Of a stretch of 48,903 bases of DNA, positions 19,532-30,270 are shown one piece after another. Under the pieces are notes generated by a model. It was not told the DNA's origin, did not search any database, and saw only the letters and a list, made by a program, of their open reading frames with translations. Within the stretch, counting starts at the first letter, position 1; each line of letters begins with the position of its first letter. Both the position numbers and the translations under genes were made by a program. Source of the DNA: Ophiostoma sp. CBS 140.51 (Eukaryota > Ascomycota > Sordariomycetes > Ophiostomatales > Ophiostomataceae); assembly GCA_029298735.1 (NCBI GenBank), contig JANSLP010000253.1:1-48903 (forward strand), read 5' to 3'.

Positions 19532-19858
19532 CTAAATGGCACTTTGGCCAACGAACGAAACTGTAGTCGTGGTAGTTGCAGTCTGTGTCGTTGTCGAGCT
19601 TGTGCTGGTGGTTGTCGCGGTCCCAGTTGATGTTGGATCGCGTCGGCTTTTTATTGCTGCCACCCGCAAATAGTTGTCGTCCAAGGACCGGACCTGCCTT
19701 TTATGTCCTTTCTTGAGAGGCGACATGTCGTTAAATGTGTTTGTTGGTTCGTGCGTGGGCCAGGAAGCTGTGTCATCAACGTGAGTTTGGGGTGCGTCAC
19801 GGAGTAAGATGGTGGCAAATCTGACATACCCAATTTGGAGAGCCTGAGAACCAAACAT
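19532..19858 (-). CDS. Possible upstream ORF or lost 5' exon of the trypsin-like gene
   Basis: A 108-codon frame with a true ATG at 19858 ends in TAG at 19534-19532, three nt before and in the same frame as the trypsin-like ATG. Its last 40 codons are a Thr/Ser repeat (TATTTSTSSTTTQTATTTTT), which looks like non-coding repeat translated by chance. It may be an upstream ORF in the leader, or the TAG may be a splice acceptor. No domain is recognised. Confidence 0.2.
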   Translation of the reverse strand: MFGSQALQIGYVRFATILLRDAPQTHVDDTASWPTHEPTNTFNDMSPLKKGHKRQVRSLDDNYLRVAAIKSRRDPTSTGTATTTSTSSTTTQTATTTTTVSFVGQSAI

Positions 19859-20079
19859 AAGGACCTTTTGTGATTTGGTGTGTTCGGCCCGTCATTAGGG
19901 AGGAGCGGTGTTGCTCCTAACGACAATAAGGGTCAATACACACACGTGATGCGTCACAGGACCGGCCTCCCTCTCAAACAAGCCCAATCTGTTGGGCAAT
20001 GAGTATGACATTCTATGGAATAGACAAGTCAGGCCTCTCAGAGGCAGGACCACCTATCTAGAGCCCATCACGTTCGATA

Positions 20080-20520
20080 ACACAACTCATTAAAAACAAT
20101 GTACGGCTTACGGTAACGTATATTTATATTCCCGTCGATTTAGGCCGTTATTCACTAAAGTGTATAGCCTTACATAAGGCCTAGGGCCCGGCTTTACACC
20201 TAGTATATTACGTGGTAAATAACTGAGTATACGGAGGGAAGTTTTTTATTTATTAAAATTTAATTTATCGCACTTTTCGTCTACTTTCTTTACTTATTTT
20301 CTCTCTATTTAAATACTCATATTATTAAAATATACACGTTTTCTAGCGTTTATAACCGACATTACTATTATAAAGAAAGCGGTAATATAAAAGGACAATA
20401 AGAGAGGCGCGATAAGTGGCCGAGATAATAAAAGAAGGCTGTAAACTATATAGAGAGAGGACTTATAAGTCACATTTCAATGTAACCTTAATAAAACTAT
20501 GAGTCATTCAGTTGCAACTT
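20080..20520. repeat. AT-rich, RIP-like island (probable mobile-element relic)
   Basis: The base composition drops sharply to AT with many TA steps (for example TATTTATTAAAATTTAATTT near 20247), in contrast with the GC-rich genes around it. A 12-bp palindrome GACTTATAAGTC lies at 20460-20471. No open frame survives. This is what repeat-induced point mutation leaves of transposon copies in ascomycetes, but no transposase or reverse transcriptase match can be seen, so element type is unknown. Confidence 0.45.
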
Positions 20521-21317
20521 TCCGAGATACACTTAAGCGTAACTCTTATTGTAAGATATTGGCCTAGTTCAAGTAGAAGGTCCTGTGGCTATGCCTCCAG
20601 CACAACAGGCACAGCGAGCACAGGTGGAACAGGGAGCACAGGGGAGCACAGGGGACAACATTCGCAAAGCAGGTTGGAGCAGGGACGGCGCAGGAGCACG
20701 TCCAAACAAGGAAATTCCCAGTGGGAGCTTTTGGTTCGTATAATGGGCTGTTATGCTCGGCTTGGCTGTGCTGCATTTTTGGTACATCAGGTTGGTCATG
20801 ATGTGTGTGTTGTTTGCCCATGAATTTCAGAGTGCAGGCAAGGATGATTTCGCTTACGGAGAAAAGATAGCAACCAAAAGCATGAGATATAGTAGGAAGA
20901 AAATTACACGAAATGGGTCACGGGACAAGATAGTTGCAGCAAAGACAAAGACAGGTCATCGAGAGTAGAGGTTGAAAAGGGCAACGTAAACGGCCCACAA
21001 ATAAAGACACAACCTTCCGTATGCAGCACGGGGCCGGTGGCCTGTACGGCCTCGAAAACTTATGGTAGCCACCAGGTCACCCCGATAAATCGACGGAGTT
21101 AGGGTCGACGGCATTTTCCGTGCATTGAGGTCAAAAGAACGAAACGTGCAAGGTCTTACCAGAGTCACGCCAGCATGCCCCAAAAGTATGTCGGAGCCGA
21201 AAATACCCTTAATACGGAAGTTGTCGACGAGGGGCCGTATTACTCACTTTCACGTTCTCGACATGTGTCATGTCGTTTTCATTCGTTCTTCTACAAAATG
21301 TCGATTTTGAATGCTTT

Positions 21318-21955
21318 TGAATGCTTCTGGATTGCGACAGTGATGAGGAAGAGTCGCGACATGGGCGCAGTGTGGATGACGCGATTGCCTCTGCGAATCA
21401 CAACAGCGACCATTGGTTCGAATTGATTCGTGTAAGTCGGAGTGGGCCCACTTACGACGTCTTCCCATCGACATCACTTCCTCCTGTTCTCCTTCCAACG
21501 ACCTCCATAACGCGCAGCGACATGCAGTCGATGGTCAGGATTGAATTAATTGTGCATCGTAGATGCTGCTGTCGAACGGCGTCTCGTGTTGTGAACGTCT
21601 GTCCCGTCCATACCGCTCATGTCCGCATTCGGACCGTCCATCTCTTTCCTCAAGACCATGTTCTCTGGTTCTGCTTCCGTACATTCTAGCCAACCTGCAG
21701 CTGATTGATAACGATGCAATGCCGATATAGGAAGGCCCATGCAGAGTCAAGTGGGTGGACTGGGGTGAATATGTTGACAACCTCGACCGGTCGAGACGGG
21801 ACATCCTTTCCCCTCTCATCTTGCAGCCAGGCCAACATTTCTCCGGTCACCTTTTACTGCAAGTATCCCGCTGGAGAAAGCAAGCCCGGCAAACAATAAA
21901 AAACAATAGAAAACCAAGTATACATAGCCCACTCTCAGGCTAGTCGTCGATCAGG
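21318..21955 (+). pseudogene. Possible relic or unrecognised small gene
   Basis: Two plus-strand stretches look coding but do not join convincingly. The first (about 21321-21430) reads LLDCDSDEEESRHGRSVDDA, continues to HWFELIR and ends at a good donor (GTAAGT, 21431). The second follows a TAG acceptor at 21728-21730 and reads KWVDWGEYVDNLDRSRRDIL, then LILQPGQHFSGHLLLQVSRW, with a stop near 21945. I do not recognise a family. It may be the remains of a gene damaged beside the AT-rich island. Confidence 0.2.
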
Positions 21956-22338
21956 CGATGGGGCCATGGCAGAAAGAGGGGCGGCCTTGCGACATCTGAG
22001 ATGGATATGTCGTTGTTCCCCGCGTGGATGGAGCGGAAGGGTTGATGGAAGGGAATGGTGAGGGGCAAAGAACACGAGTCGATGACAACGAGGTCTCCAC
22101 GAGGGATCCTCTAGATTTGCTCGACAACGCCTTTTAATTGCTTTCCCTTGGATGTCCCTCGATTTCCCCTGATTCCTCCTGATTTGCGTGTCCTCGCGGA
22201 GCTCGCTGGCCGATTTTGTCGACTTTGTATTGCTCTGGTCGTTCTCGTAGTCCCAGTAGTGTTAACTCTTACTCTTTTATGTGTCTTCTAGTGTCTCTGG
22301 AAGTGACTATGGTCCCGAGAAAGGAGGGACACATCTGA

Positions 22339-22346
22339 TATAAATA
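22339..22346 (+). promoter_or_regulatory. TATA box of the TauD-like gene
   Basis: TATAAATA lies 230 bp before the ATG, and a pyrimidine- and C-rich leader follows. Position and sequence suit a TATA box for a transcript with a long 5' UTR. Confidence 0.5.
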
Positions 22347-22573
22347 GGGACCCTGGCCAGAAATTCAACTCTCTTCAACCCCTCTTTCTATTTCTGTTTT
22401 TGTCTTTCTCTTTCCATCACATTTGTATCTCAGATCCATCATCTGATCAGTTGCTACCGTACTAACGCATCTTGTTGTGCATCTCGTTACCTAAATCACC
22501 CCCATACCCCCATATCCCTTACCCCCTTACTCTCAACATCCCACTCTTCACACAACACCCCCCACCCCCCATC

Positions 22574-23806
22574 ATGGCCCCCTCTGCCATTGAGACCATT
22601 ACGGTCCCCGAGCCGTCGCCTGCCGAGCTCCAGCTGCACACCACCACGGCCGCCGCCGGCGACTACAAGGAACTGTCCCCCACGCGCTTCAGCAAGGAGG
22701 ACGAGGTCACGGGCATCGACGGCTTCGAGGCCGCCAAGTACCCAAACTACCTGCCCACCTGGAACCCAGACGAGCACTACCCGCCCCTCGTGCCCTTTGA
22801 GCACTATGAGCACGGCAAGGATGCCGACACCACGTTTCCCGAGCTGATTCCCGAATCCGCTACCCGAGTGGACCTGACGCCGACGATCGGGTCGGAGATC
22901 TCTGGTGTCCAGCTCTCGTCGCTCTCCAACGCAGGCAAAGACCAGCTGGCCCGCTTTGTCGCCGAGCGCAAGGTCGTGGCGTTCCGCAAGCAGGATTTTG
23001 CCGACCTGCCCATCCAGGAGGCCCTGGACTTTGGTGCTTACTTTGGCCGCCACCACATCCACCCGACCTCGGGCGCCCCGGCGGGTTACCCGGAAATCCA
23101 CCTGGTGCACCGCGCTGCCGGCGACACGACGGCCGAAAAGTTTTTCGCGACGCGGACTAACTCGGTGGCCTGGCACTCGGACGTGTCGTACGAGCTGCAG
23201 CCTCCTGGAACGACGTTCTTGTACATTTTGGACAAGCCCGAGACGGGTGGCGACACGTTGTTCACCGACGCCGTCGAGGCGTACAACCGGCTGAGCCCCG
23301 AGTTCCAGAAGCGCCTGCACGGCCTCAAAGCGACACACTCGGGCATTGAGCAGGTCAACTCGAGCGTGGCACGGGGCAGTATTAAGCGCCGCGATCCCGT
23401 GTACAATGTGCACCCGATTGTCCGCACCCATCCGGGGACGGGCCAGAAGGCTCTCTACGTGAATCCTCAGTGTAAGTCCGCACCGTGTCGCGACGCAGTC
23501 GCGGCGTAGTCCCTTCGCTCATTCTATTGTCAGTCACTAACACCGAGCACAGTCACCCGTGAAATCGTTGGCTTCAAAAAGGAGGAATCGGACGCCCTGC
23601 TCGACTTCTTGTACAACCACCTTGCCCTCGGTGCCGACTTCCAGACGCGCGTCAAGTGGGAGGAGGGTACCGTTGTCGTGTGGGACAACCGTGTGACGCA
23701 GCACACGGCCCTCGTGGACTGGAAGGGCGGTGCCCGTCGCCACTTGGCCCGTATTACGCCGCAGGCCGAGCGGCCGTTTGAGACGCCGTTTGAGGAGAAG
23801 CAATAA
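22574..23806 (+). CDS. TauD/TfdA-family Fe(II)/2-oxoglutarate dioxygenase (sulfonate dioxygenase type)
   Basis: 383-residue enzyme in two exons (22574-23471 and 23553-23806). The 81-bp intron has donor GTAAGT, branch CACTAAC and acceptor AGCACAG; splicing joins YVNPQ to FTREIVGF. Members couple 2-oxoglutarate decarboxylation to hydroxylation of taurine or other alkylsulfonates, releasing sulfite as a sulfur source (yeast Jlp1 type), or to related substrates. The iron triad is visible: H201 and D203 in AWHSDVSYE, and H350 in NRVTQHTALVDW. R366 in GARRHLARITP would bind 2-oxoglutarate. PETGGDTLFTDAVEAY and LKATHSGI are typical. No targeting signal is visible, so it is probably cytosolic. The start is the ATG after the C-rich leader. 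Confidence 0.92.
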
Positions 23807-23936
23807 GCGAGACCAGCGGAGGCCAGACGCCGGAGCGGTCGGTCATGCTAACGACAAGCAGACCACAAAATAGCATTGATTCATGAGCATTATTGATTTG
23901 ATTTTGATTTTGATATGATTTTGATATGATTTGATT

Positions 23937-23980
23937 GTATGTGGTATGTGGTATGTGGTATCATGGTATCATGGTATCAT
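23937..23980 (+). repeat. Short tandem repeats between convergent genes
   Basis: GTATGTG is repeated three times (23937-23957), then GTATCATG about two and a half to three times (23958-23980). They lie in the 190-bp gap between the 3' ends of the TauD-like gene and the next minus-strand gene. Confidence 0.85.
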
Positions 23981-23998
23981 TGAATCGTGCATCGTAAC

Positions 23999-25253
23999 TC
24001 ATAAAAACGATGGAATGGTATCCATCGACTTGGCATTGTCCTGCTCTTTCTTTTGCTCGCGTCGTCGCTTCCTTTCCTGGAATCGGCTCTCTTTCTCCTG
24101 TGCTCTTCGTTTCCGTAGTTGCTGCAGCATGTCCCCAGCATCGTCGTCAAGGTCGTCGTCATCATCTTCTTGCTGTTCCTCCTCAGCTGTTTGTTGTGGT
24201 GGTATCTCTCGTGTTCTCGGTGCAAAGGAGACTGTTCTTTTGTCTGGCACAATCTCTCTCGGAGGGGGTATTCGGTGTGGTTCGATACGTGGTCGTGGAA
24301 TGGGAGGTGTGGTTGTAGTTGTAGGTGCCGGTGTCGGTGCCTGTGCCAGTGCCTTCCCTTGCACGGGAGGCCCGTCTAGATCGTCATCGTCGCTGTCCTC
24401 AGAGTCCTCCACAATTGGCTTTGTCACTGCTGGCCGTTGGCTCCTTGAACTCGTACTTGACGGCCCCCTCTGTCCAGCCACAGATGTGAGCGACACCAGC
24501 AACGGTCGTGCCTTGCGTGGATCACTCTCCATCAAGTCTTGCAGTGCTGTACCCGCCCAGGGAGTCTCCTCGTCGACGTCACCGTTGTCGTTGTTGTCGC
24601 CGTTGTCGCCATCTCCCTCCTTCTCTTTGCCCTTTCCCTTGTCTTGGACCGCGCGTAGAGCTGCCGCCTGTTTTTCTTTCTGTTTCGCAGTCGCTGCTTT
24701 CCGCGCCAACCTCTCTTTTGCATCCGTCGATACGCCCATTGTCGCCGTCGGTCGTGCGAGCGAGCGCAGCGCCGCCGCTGTCTGGGTCCTTGCCTTGGCC
24801 CGCAGTCGCTGGTAGGCGGCCGCGTGCAGGTGGGCCGTGAACGTGTGGGCAACGGTCAACAATTCGTCCTCCACCATTCTGTACTGGTCGTCGTTGTCGA
24901 GGCCGTCAATCATGTATGTTTCGGAAGGCGGTGCCGGCGGCGGGGAGGTCGAAGGCGTGCGGACTGCTGGTCAGCGAGGGGTGGTTGGCAATAAACGGGT
25001 GGGACTACCTACATCGTTTTGAAACATCCCCAGTGCTCCTTGGGGACGCTCTTTGCCTCTTGGACAGGCGACTTATGTCATCTCCATCGTCGACGCTGCC
25101 GTCGCTGTTACGACGCCCATTGGGGCCAGACGGACCTGGCGAGAACGACCGGCGATGAGCTGCCGATGGTGGTGGTCGCGACTGTAGACGTGGCCGGGCA
25201 TGTGTCGGTGCAACAGTGCCCGTACTTCGCGCCCACGGGAGTTTGCGGGCCAT
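23999..25253 (-). CDS. Conserved hypothetical, charged, probably nuclear protein
   Basis: Two exons (25253-25013 and 24963-23999) give 401 residues. The 49-bp intron has donor GTAGGT, branch GCTGAC and acceptor AGCAG, and its removal joins DVSKRF to RTPSTSPPPAPPSETYM. Exon 1 starts MARKLPW and is rich in Arg, Ser and Pro, with an NLS-like SRLSKRQR. The most ordered part follows: MIDGLDNDDQYRMVEDELLT, then FTAHLHAAAYQRLRAKA, which looks like a conserved helical motif. The rest is disordered, with acidic runs (EDSEDSDDDDLD and EEEQQEDDDDDLDDD) and a Lys/Arg/Glu-rich coiled tail (LRKRRAQEKESRFQERKRRR). I believe orthologues exist in other Sordariomycetes but know no function. The upstream TTG-started extension is not used. 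Confidence 0.7.
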
Positions 25254-27726
25254 CGTTGTCGGGGTCGTCGTCAACGTCGCAGTCGTTGGTGAAGCTCATG
25301 GAAGCCGTACGTCAACGTAGCTCGCGACGCGTTTAGTGGTGGGGCAGTACAAGTACAGTGCGACAGCCGAAAGTAGGGCAGAATTGCACACAATTTCAGC
25401 CCAATATGTCGTACAGTGTATTTAGTCGCACTTACTGGACTAAGCAGCGTCGTCTCATAAACCCAATCGACTTCATTCATTTTCTCCTTTCCACAAACGA
25501 CATCGCACAAAGGCATCACACACGGCACCGGAACTTGTCCGGCCGCGATCTGCAGAGAGCCCAATCTACTAGCGACGGTTTTCTTCCGCGCTCTCTGCAT
25601 ACACATATTTGTTTCTGCGAGCGATTTTCTGGATGATGTTGCGGACCGCAGGCGGCAGACAAAGCACATATGCTGCATATGGGCTACGGAACAAACTCAC
25701 GGCTGCGGGCTGTGATGTAGGTGTAGATGAAGGCAAAGAGATGAAGCAAACAACGATCAACGATCAACGATGGAAGAAGAAAATGGCTCGCCCTTGTCTC
25801 CTCGCATCACTCAACATCCTCATCATCTCCGATGTCTCCCCGTCCTTGCATAGGCTCAATGCTGAGAATCTGCGCCCGGAAACATCTTGACCGGGATGCA
25901 AACAGGGAAACAGAACGAAACAAACGAAAAAAAGGGGGGGGGAAGAAAGGAAAGAAAGAAACGAAACAAAAAGGAAGAAGAGGAAGAAGAGAAACAAAGC
26001 AGCCCAGCTAGTGCTGATCGTTTGTCACAGATGCAGTCGTCTGTCGCCGTTCGTCTGTTCTGTTCTGTCTCGATGTCCACTGTCTGCTGTCTACTCACAC
26101 TGTCGGTCTGTATCACACTTCTTCTGATCGACAGGGACACTTACAGGGACTAACGAGGAACATCTGGAGGGAAAGACTGGTTGCCTCCCGTTTAGGAAGT
26201 CCGGCAGAACAAAAAGGAAAGAAGGAAGATAGTTGTCGTCGACATCGCGCTTCGTGCGACACGTCTCCTGTCTCATCGAGCGCCCAAGAGGAACGAATCG
26301 CTATATTAGATGCCAGGAGTGGTCAGGAAAAGCCAAGAACAGGGAAAGAGAGACGAGGAACGGACGAAGACGAAACAAACGCCCATCGCCACTCATGGCC
26401 ACTCATGCTGGCCACGACAGGGACAGCCTGCAGCAGTCAATGCGAGCAGCAAGTTCAGCAACTGCTGCCCAATCAATGTACAATAGCAAACACAACAGTG
26501 TCGAGGCCTCGCTGTGGTTTGCGCCCCACACTCAACTTCTAGCGGTTGGTGAACAACTTACAGGCTTCCAGGAGGCGCCCTAAGTCGTCCGTTGCAGAAC
26601 CGCCGTGCCCCTGACGAGCGCGCTGTTGTGATTGGTCCACTGCTTGAAACCACCAAACCGCACCAAAGAACAGCTCCAACAGCCCCCAAAGCACCTGCCA
26701 GGAACGCCCCACTTTCCAGATCGGCCATGGCAGGCGACTTGGGAAGCGACGCCATTGGGTGGCCAGTAGTGTAAGTTGAGACAATCAACATTCCTTTGAT
26801 CCCTGCCTGCCTGCACAGCACACAATGAACAATGAACAACCACCTTTTTTCTTTTCCTTCGCAGTCGATCCATTGTTTCGGACGACGGGCCTGCCACTAC
26901 CAAGTGAACATACTAAACAAACTTAACAAACTAAACAAACACCCACAAACAAGCCTGTGCACATACAGCACAGCCTCACCCATTCAAGTCCTCTGCTTGA
27001 ATGTTCATGAAACAATTCGACCAGGGGCTGGCAGCGGGAGATCGACGTCACTCACGGCCGTTCGCCTGAACAAGTCACTTCGTGTCTCTGGACTGTGGTG
27101 TCTTCCGTCTCCCGTCTTCCGTGTGTTCCTGCGTACTTGTGCCTGAGTCTGTACTTGTGGTTGTGCCTGTGCTAGTGTTCAGAGAACAGCTCCACTTGCC
27201 ACTTCCCTTCCTGAACAATGTGACCTGCACAGACAACTGCAACTGCAATGTACCTGCCTTGCAAACACATTCAAACCACTTTGGGAAGGCACGTCCCAGT
27301 CGCTCTTGCCCTTTCCTTCCTCCTTTTCCAACCTCCGTCAGGCGTGAGCAGGTTTTTCACTCTCTTCCCAGGAACACATCTAGCTGTTCAGAGACTGTTC
27401 AGAAACCTCTCCCAGACATATAAAAGTTTCCTGCCCGCAACCTCTTGGCATCTTTCTTTTTTACTCCTTTTACTCCTTCTCTTTTTCATCCTCATCAACA
27501 ACAATCAACAACAATCAGCATCCACAAGCAAACACAAAGCAACACAGGCACACAGCACACAGCACACACTCTCTCCAACACCCTTGAGCTCGACTACTGT
27601 CTTCTGGTGAGACAGTTGCAACACAGTTCTCGCACTCTTGTTCTTTTGATTCTTTCAACATTACCAAAACAGTCTCAGGAAGACATCACCAACTCAACAC
27701 CACCTACCTTCTTCACACCCACCAAG
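25254..27726. promoter_or_regulatory. Divergent intergenic region upstream of the AA11 gene
   Basis: 2.5 kb between genes pointing away from each other. No frame here has a domain or convincing codon use. Visible items are a near-palindrome CATATGCTGCATATG around 25670, a purine run (AAAGGGGGGGGGAAGAAAGG) near 25930 and a CT- and CA-rich leader from 27440 on. Its length suggests a large regulated promoter for the secreted enzyme, or an unannotated non-coding transcript. Confidence 0.4.
27419..27426 (+). promoter_or_regulatory. TATA box of the AA11 gene
   Basis: TATAAAAG lies about 300 bp before the ATG and is followed by a long A/C- and CT-rich leader without G-rich sequence. This is a typical fungal promoter of a highly expressed secreted enzyme. 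Confidence 0.5.
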
Positions 27727-29004
27727 ATGTTCGCCAAGTTCATCTTCTCGGCCGTCCTGGCCCTCCTCCTCTCCGCTTTCCCGGTTCTCGCTCACATGAC
27801 TCTGGCTTCCCCCGTTCCCTTTGGCGACCCGACCACCTCTCCCCTCAACTCAGACGGCTCCAACTACCCCTGCCAGATTGTCGGTTCGCCTTCCACGTTT
27901 TACGCTGATGCCGCTTCCACATCTGCCAACAACACCATGGCTCTCGGCGCTACCCAGACCCTCAGCTTCCACGGCAGCGCCGTCCACGGCGGCGGCTCCT
28001 GCCAGCTGGCTTTGACAACAGACATGCAGCCCTCGGCCTCGACGTCGTGGCAAGTCATTCTGAGCATCGAGGGCGGCTGCCCCACCACCGACGGCACGGG
28101 TCCCTCCACCTACGACTACACCATCCCAGACTCCATTGCCCCAGGCAAGTACGTTTTTGCCTGGACCTGGATCAGCAAGCTCTCTGGTGCCCCCGAGTAC
28201 TACATGAACTGTGCTCCTGTCACGATCACCGGCAGCGCCTCCAAGTCTAAGCGCGAGACGGTCGACTCTGGTGTCATTGAGGTCCGCGACGGCAACTCGA
28301 CTTCGTCTGCCGCGCTGCCCAACCTGTTTGTCGCCAACCTGGCCTCCATCAACAGCTGCAAGACCACCACCAGCACCGACCCTGTCTACCCCGACCCGGG
28401 CCCCAACGTTTTGAAGCCCAGCAAGATGACCACCAACTTCCAGTCGCCGTCGGGTACGGACTGCTTCCCCCTGGGTGCTTCCAACTCGTCGTCCTCGTCG
28501 TCCTCCTCTGCTGCCCCTGTTGCTGCCTCGTCCGCTGCTGTCCCTGTCGTCGCCTCCTCTGCTGCTGTTCCCGGCACAACTCTGACGACGCTGACCAAGT
28601 CTTCGTCTTCCGCTGCTGCTGTCACCACTGCCCCGGTCGTCGGCAACGGCACCACCACGGCTGCCGCTGCCACGGGCACGGGCGGCATCTTTGTCACCGT
28701 CTCGGGTGCATCGTCTGCTGCTGCCGCGACGACTGCTGCTGCCACCACCCCGGCTGCCGCCTCGTCGGCCACCTCGGCTGCTCCTGCGGCCTCCGCTTCT
28801 TCTGGTTCCACTTCATCGTCGGGCGGCCTCTCCGGCGCCTGCACTACCGAGGGCATGTTCAACTGTGTCGGCGGCTCCGAGTACCAGCAGTGCGCTTCGG
28901 GTACGTGGACCGCTCTGCAGGCCATGCCTGCCGGTACCAAGTGCCAGGATGGCCAAAGCACCACTCTGTGGGCTCGTAGTTTCCGTCGTGTGCGCCGGCT
29001 GTAA
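27727..29004 (+). CDS. AA11-type lytic polysaccharide monooxygenase, secreted
   Basis: 425-residue secreted copper enzyme, probably chitin-active as characterised AA11 members are. The signal peptide (FIFSAVLALLLSAFPVLA) ends right before H23, which becomes the N-terminal copper ligand of the histidine brace. The second ligand is probably H87 in AVHGGGSCQ, with H82 nearby. EYYMNCAPVTI gives the axial Tyr region. The catalytic module runs to about residue 185. Next comes a segment with SCKTTTSTDPVYPDPG, then a Ser/Ala/Thr linker of about 130 residues (low complexity, likely O-glycosylated). A C-terminal Cys-bearing module follows (GACTTEGMFNCVGGSEYQQC), like the X278 domain common on AA11. ATG 27727 is chosen since it begins the signal peptide; the open frame upstream is leader. 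Single exon. Confidence 0.9.
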   Translation: MFAKFIFSAVLALLLSAFPVLAHMTLASPVPFGDPTTSPLNSDGSNYPCQIVGSPSTFYADAASTSANNTMALGATQTLSFHGSAVHGGGSCQLALTTDMQPSASTSWQVILSIEGGCPTTDGTGPSTYDYTIPDSIAPGKYVFAWTWISKLSGAPEYYMNCAPVTITGSASKSKRETVDSGVIEVRDGNSTSSAALPNLFVANLASINSCKTTTSTDPVYPDPGPNVLKPSKMTTNFQSPSGTDCFPLGASNSSSSSSSSAAPVAASSAAVPVVASSAAVPGTTLTTLTKSSSSAAAVTTAPVVGNGTTTAAAATGTGGIFVTVSGASSAAAATTAAATTPAAASSATSAAPAASASSGSTSSSGGLSGACTTEGMFNCVGGSEYQQCASGTWTALQAMPAGTKCQDGQSTTLWARSFRRVRRL

Positions 29005-30270
29005 GCGACGAAAAGGCGAGCCGAAGACGAGCCTTTGTCGCCAGCGACGCTCTTCTTGTCCTCTTCTCAGCTCTCTACACTCCTTGATCACCTCCCGGCG
29101 AGGTGATTTGTAACATCAACAACACACTTTCACTTCTCAACACCTATTCTTCACTTCTTGAGCCCTTTTCACGCACCCTTTTCCATCCCTTTTTGTTACC
29201 CCAGCATTGCATCGTGGTCGAGCCTCACTTGAAAATGGAACCCACGCTATCTGTTTGCGCGCGATTGACTTTTTAAAATTTTTGACGATTTGAGATTTTA
29301 CAGATTGGGCCGCAACGGCTACAAAAAGAATGATATCTCTGAGGAAGAATACTTCTTCAACCCTAAAAATATGAAAACAATTTTGATTCAATTTTGATAA
29401 CTTTTCTCCAACAATGCATGTGACATGAACAGCAATACAGCAAACAGTAAACGTAGACCTGTGTGAAGACCTGTGTGATACATGCACTCACGCCGGCAAT
29501 TAGCCGAACCGGTAAAACGACTGCAATATCGAATGGCGAAAAACAAGACATTGTTCCGCTTGTCCCGCGTTCGCTCGCTCGGTCGCTCGGTACTTGCTGC
29601 GGCTGCCCGTGGATTTGTATGTGTTGGCGGTTGACAGGCGTAATTTCCGTCCTACATGAGCAGAAATGCTTTTTTACTGAAGATTATCGTTTTGTTTTCT
29701 TTGTTCTGTATTTTTCTTTGGTCTGTATTTTTTTTTTTCTGTGACCGTTTCCAGATATTAGTTTTATTCGGACTAAAAACAACAGAAAACATTAAGAAAA
29801 CATCAAGAAAAAGGAAGTCATTGTAGTAAGATTGGAAAAAAGTATTATGATAAAACTCGCAATTGTGCTTGGCTGTTCTTGGAAGATGTAGGAATAGACA
29901 TGTTGTCCAACACCTCTGCTCCTGTCAACATCCCGGCAGTTCGTGACGCCACTCAATTCTTGAACACAGCTTTGACAACACACCCAATATGCACCGGGTT
30001 ATTACTTTTACATAGGATCGATCCTGCAGAGGATGTGCCAAGCAAATACTGTAGATGATGTCCAACATGACCCCGTGGGGAAGCAGAGTGCCGGCTGTTG
30101 GTCATCCACGTAAAAGTTGAGCAGTAAAAACGGAGACTATTTCACGACATTTACTGCACCCCGGATGCCTGCAGACGGTCAACAGTTTTGCTTCTTTGAA
30201 ACTGAAACGAACTCCTTCATACGTGGACATCATACGTGTCGATACGTCGACACTCTTCGAACAACTTTCC
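29005..30270. other. Intergenic between AA11 and GH11 genes
   Basis: 1.27 kb with AT-rich T and A runs (29690-29850) and no gene. It holds the AA11 3' flank and the xylanase promoter. I looked for a GGCTAAA-type XlnR site close to the xylanase start and did not see one. Confidence 0.4.

Larger units (their letters stand above)
19529..22573. other. Gene-poor stretch with hairpins, AT-rich island and possible gene relics
   Basis: Three kb without a complete gene. It begins with the upstream region of the trypsin-like gene, then has stem-loops AGGAGC/GCTCCT (19901-19918), GCCCAA/TTGGGC (19982-19997) and GCCTC/GAGGC near 20036. An AT-rich island (20080-20520) follows. At about 20560-21000 come GC-richer, repetitive AGCACAGG-type words. 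Isolated coding-like fragments lie at 21300-21950, and the TauD promoter closes the region. Confidence 0.45.

Noticed and set aside
22496..23431. 311-codon minus-strand frame over the TauD-like gene
   Set aside because: Antisense shadow; the plus strand has the complete iron-binding triad and splices cleanly.
26558..26839. 93-codon minus-strand frame with MASLPKSPAMADLESGAFLA
   Set aside because: Looks membrane-like for a few residues, but there is no homologue I recognise, no splice support, and overlapping frames score equally.
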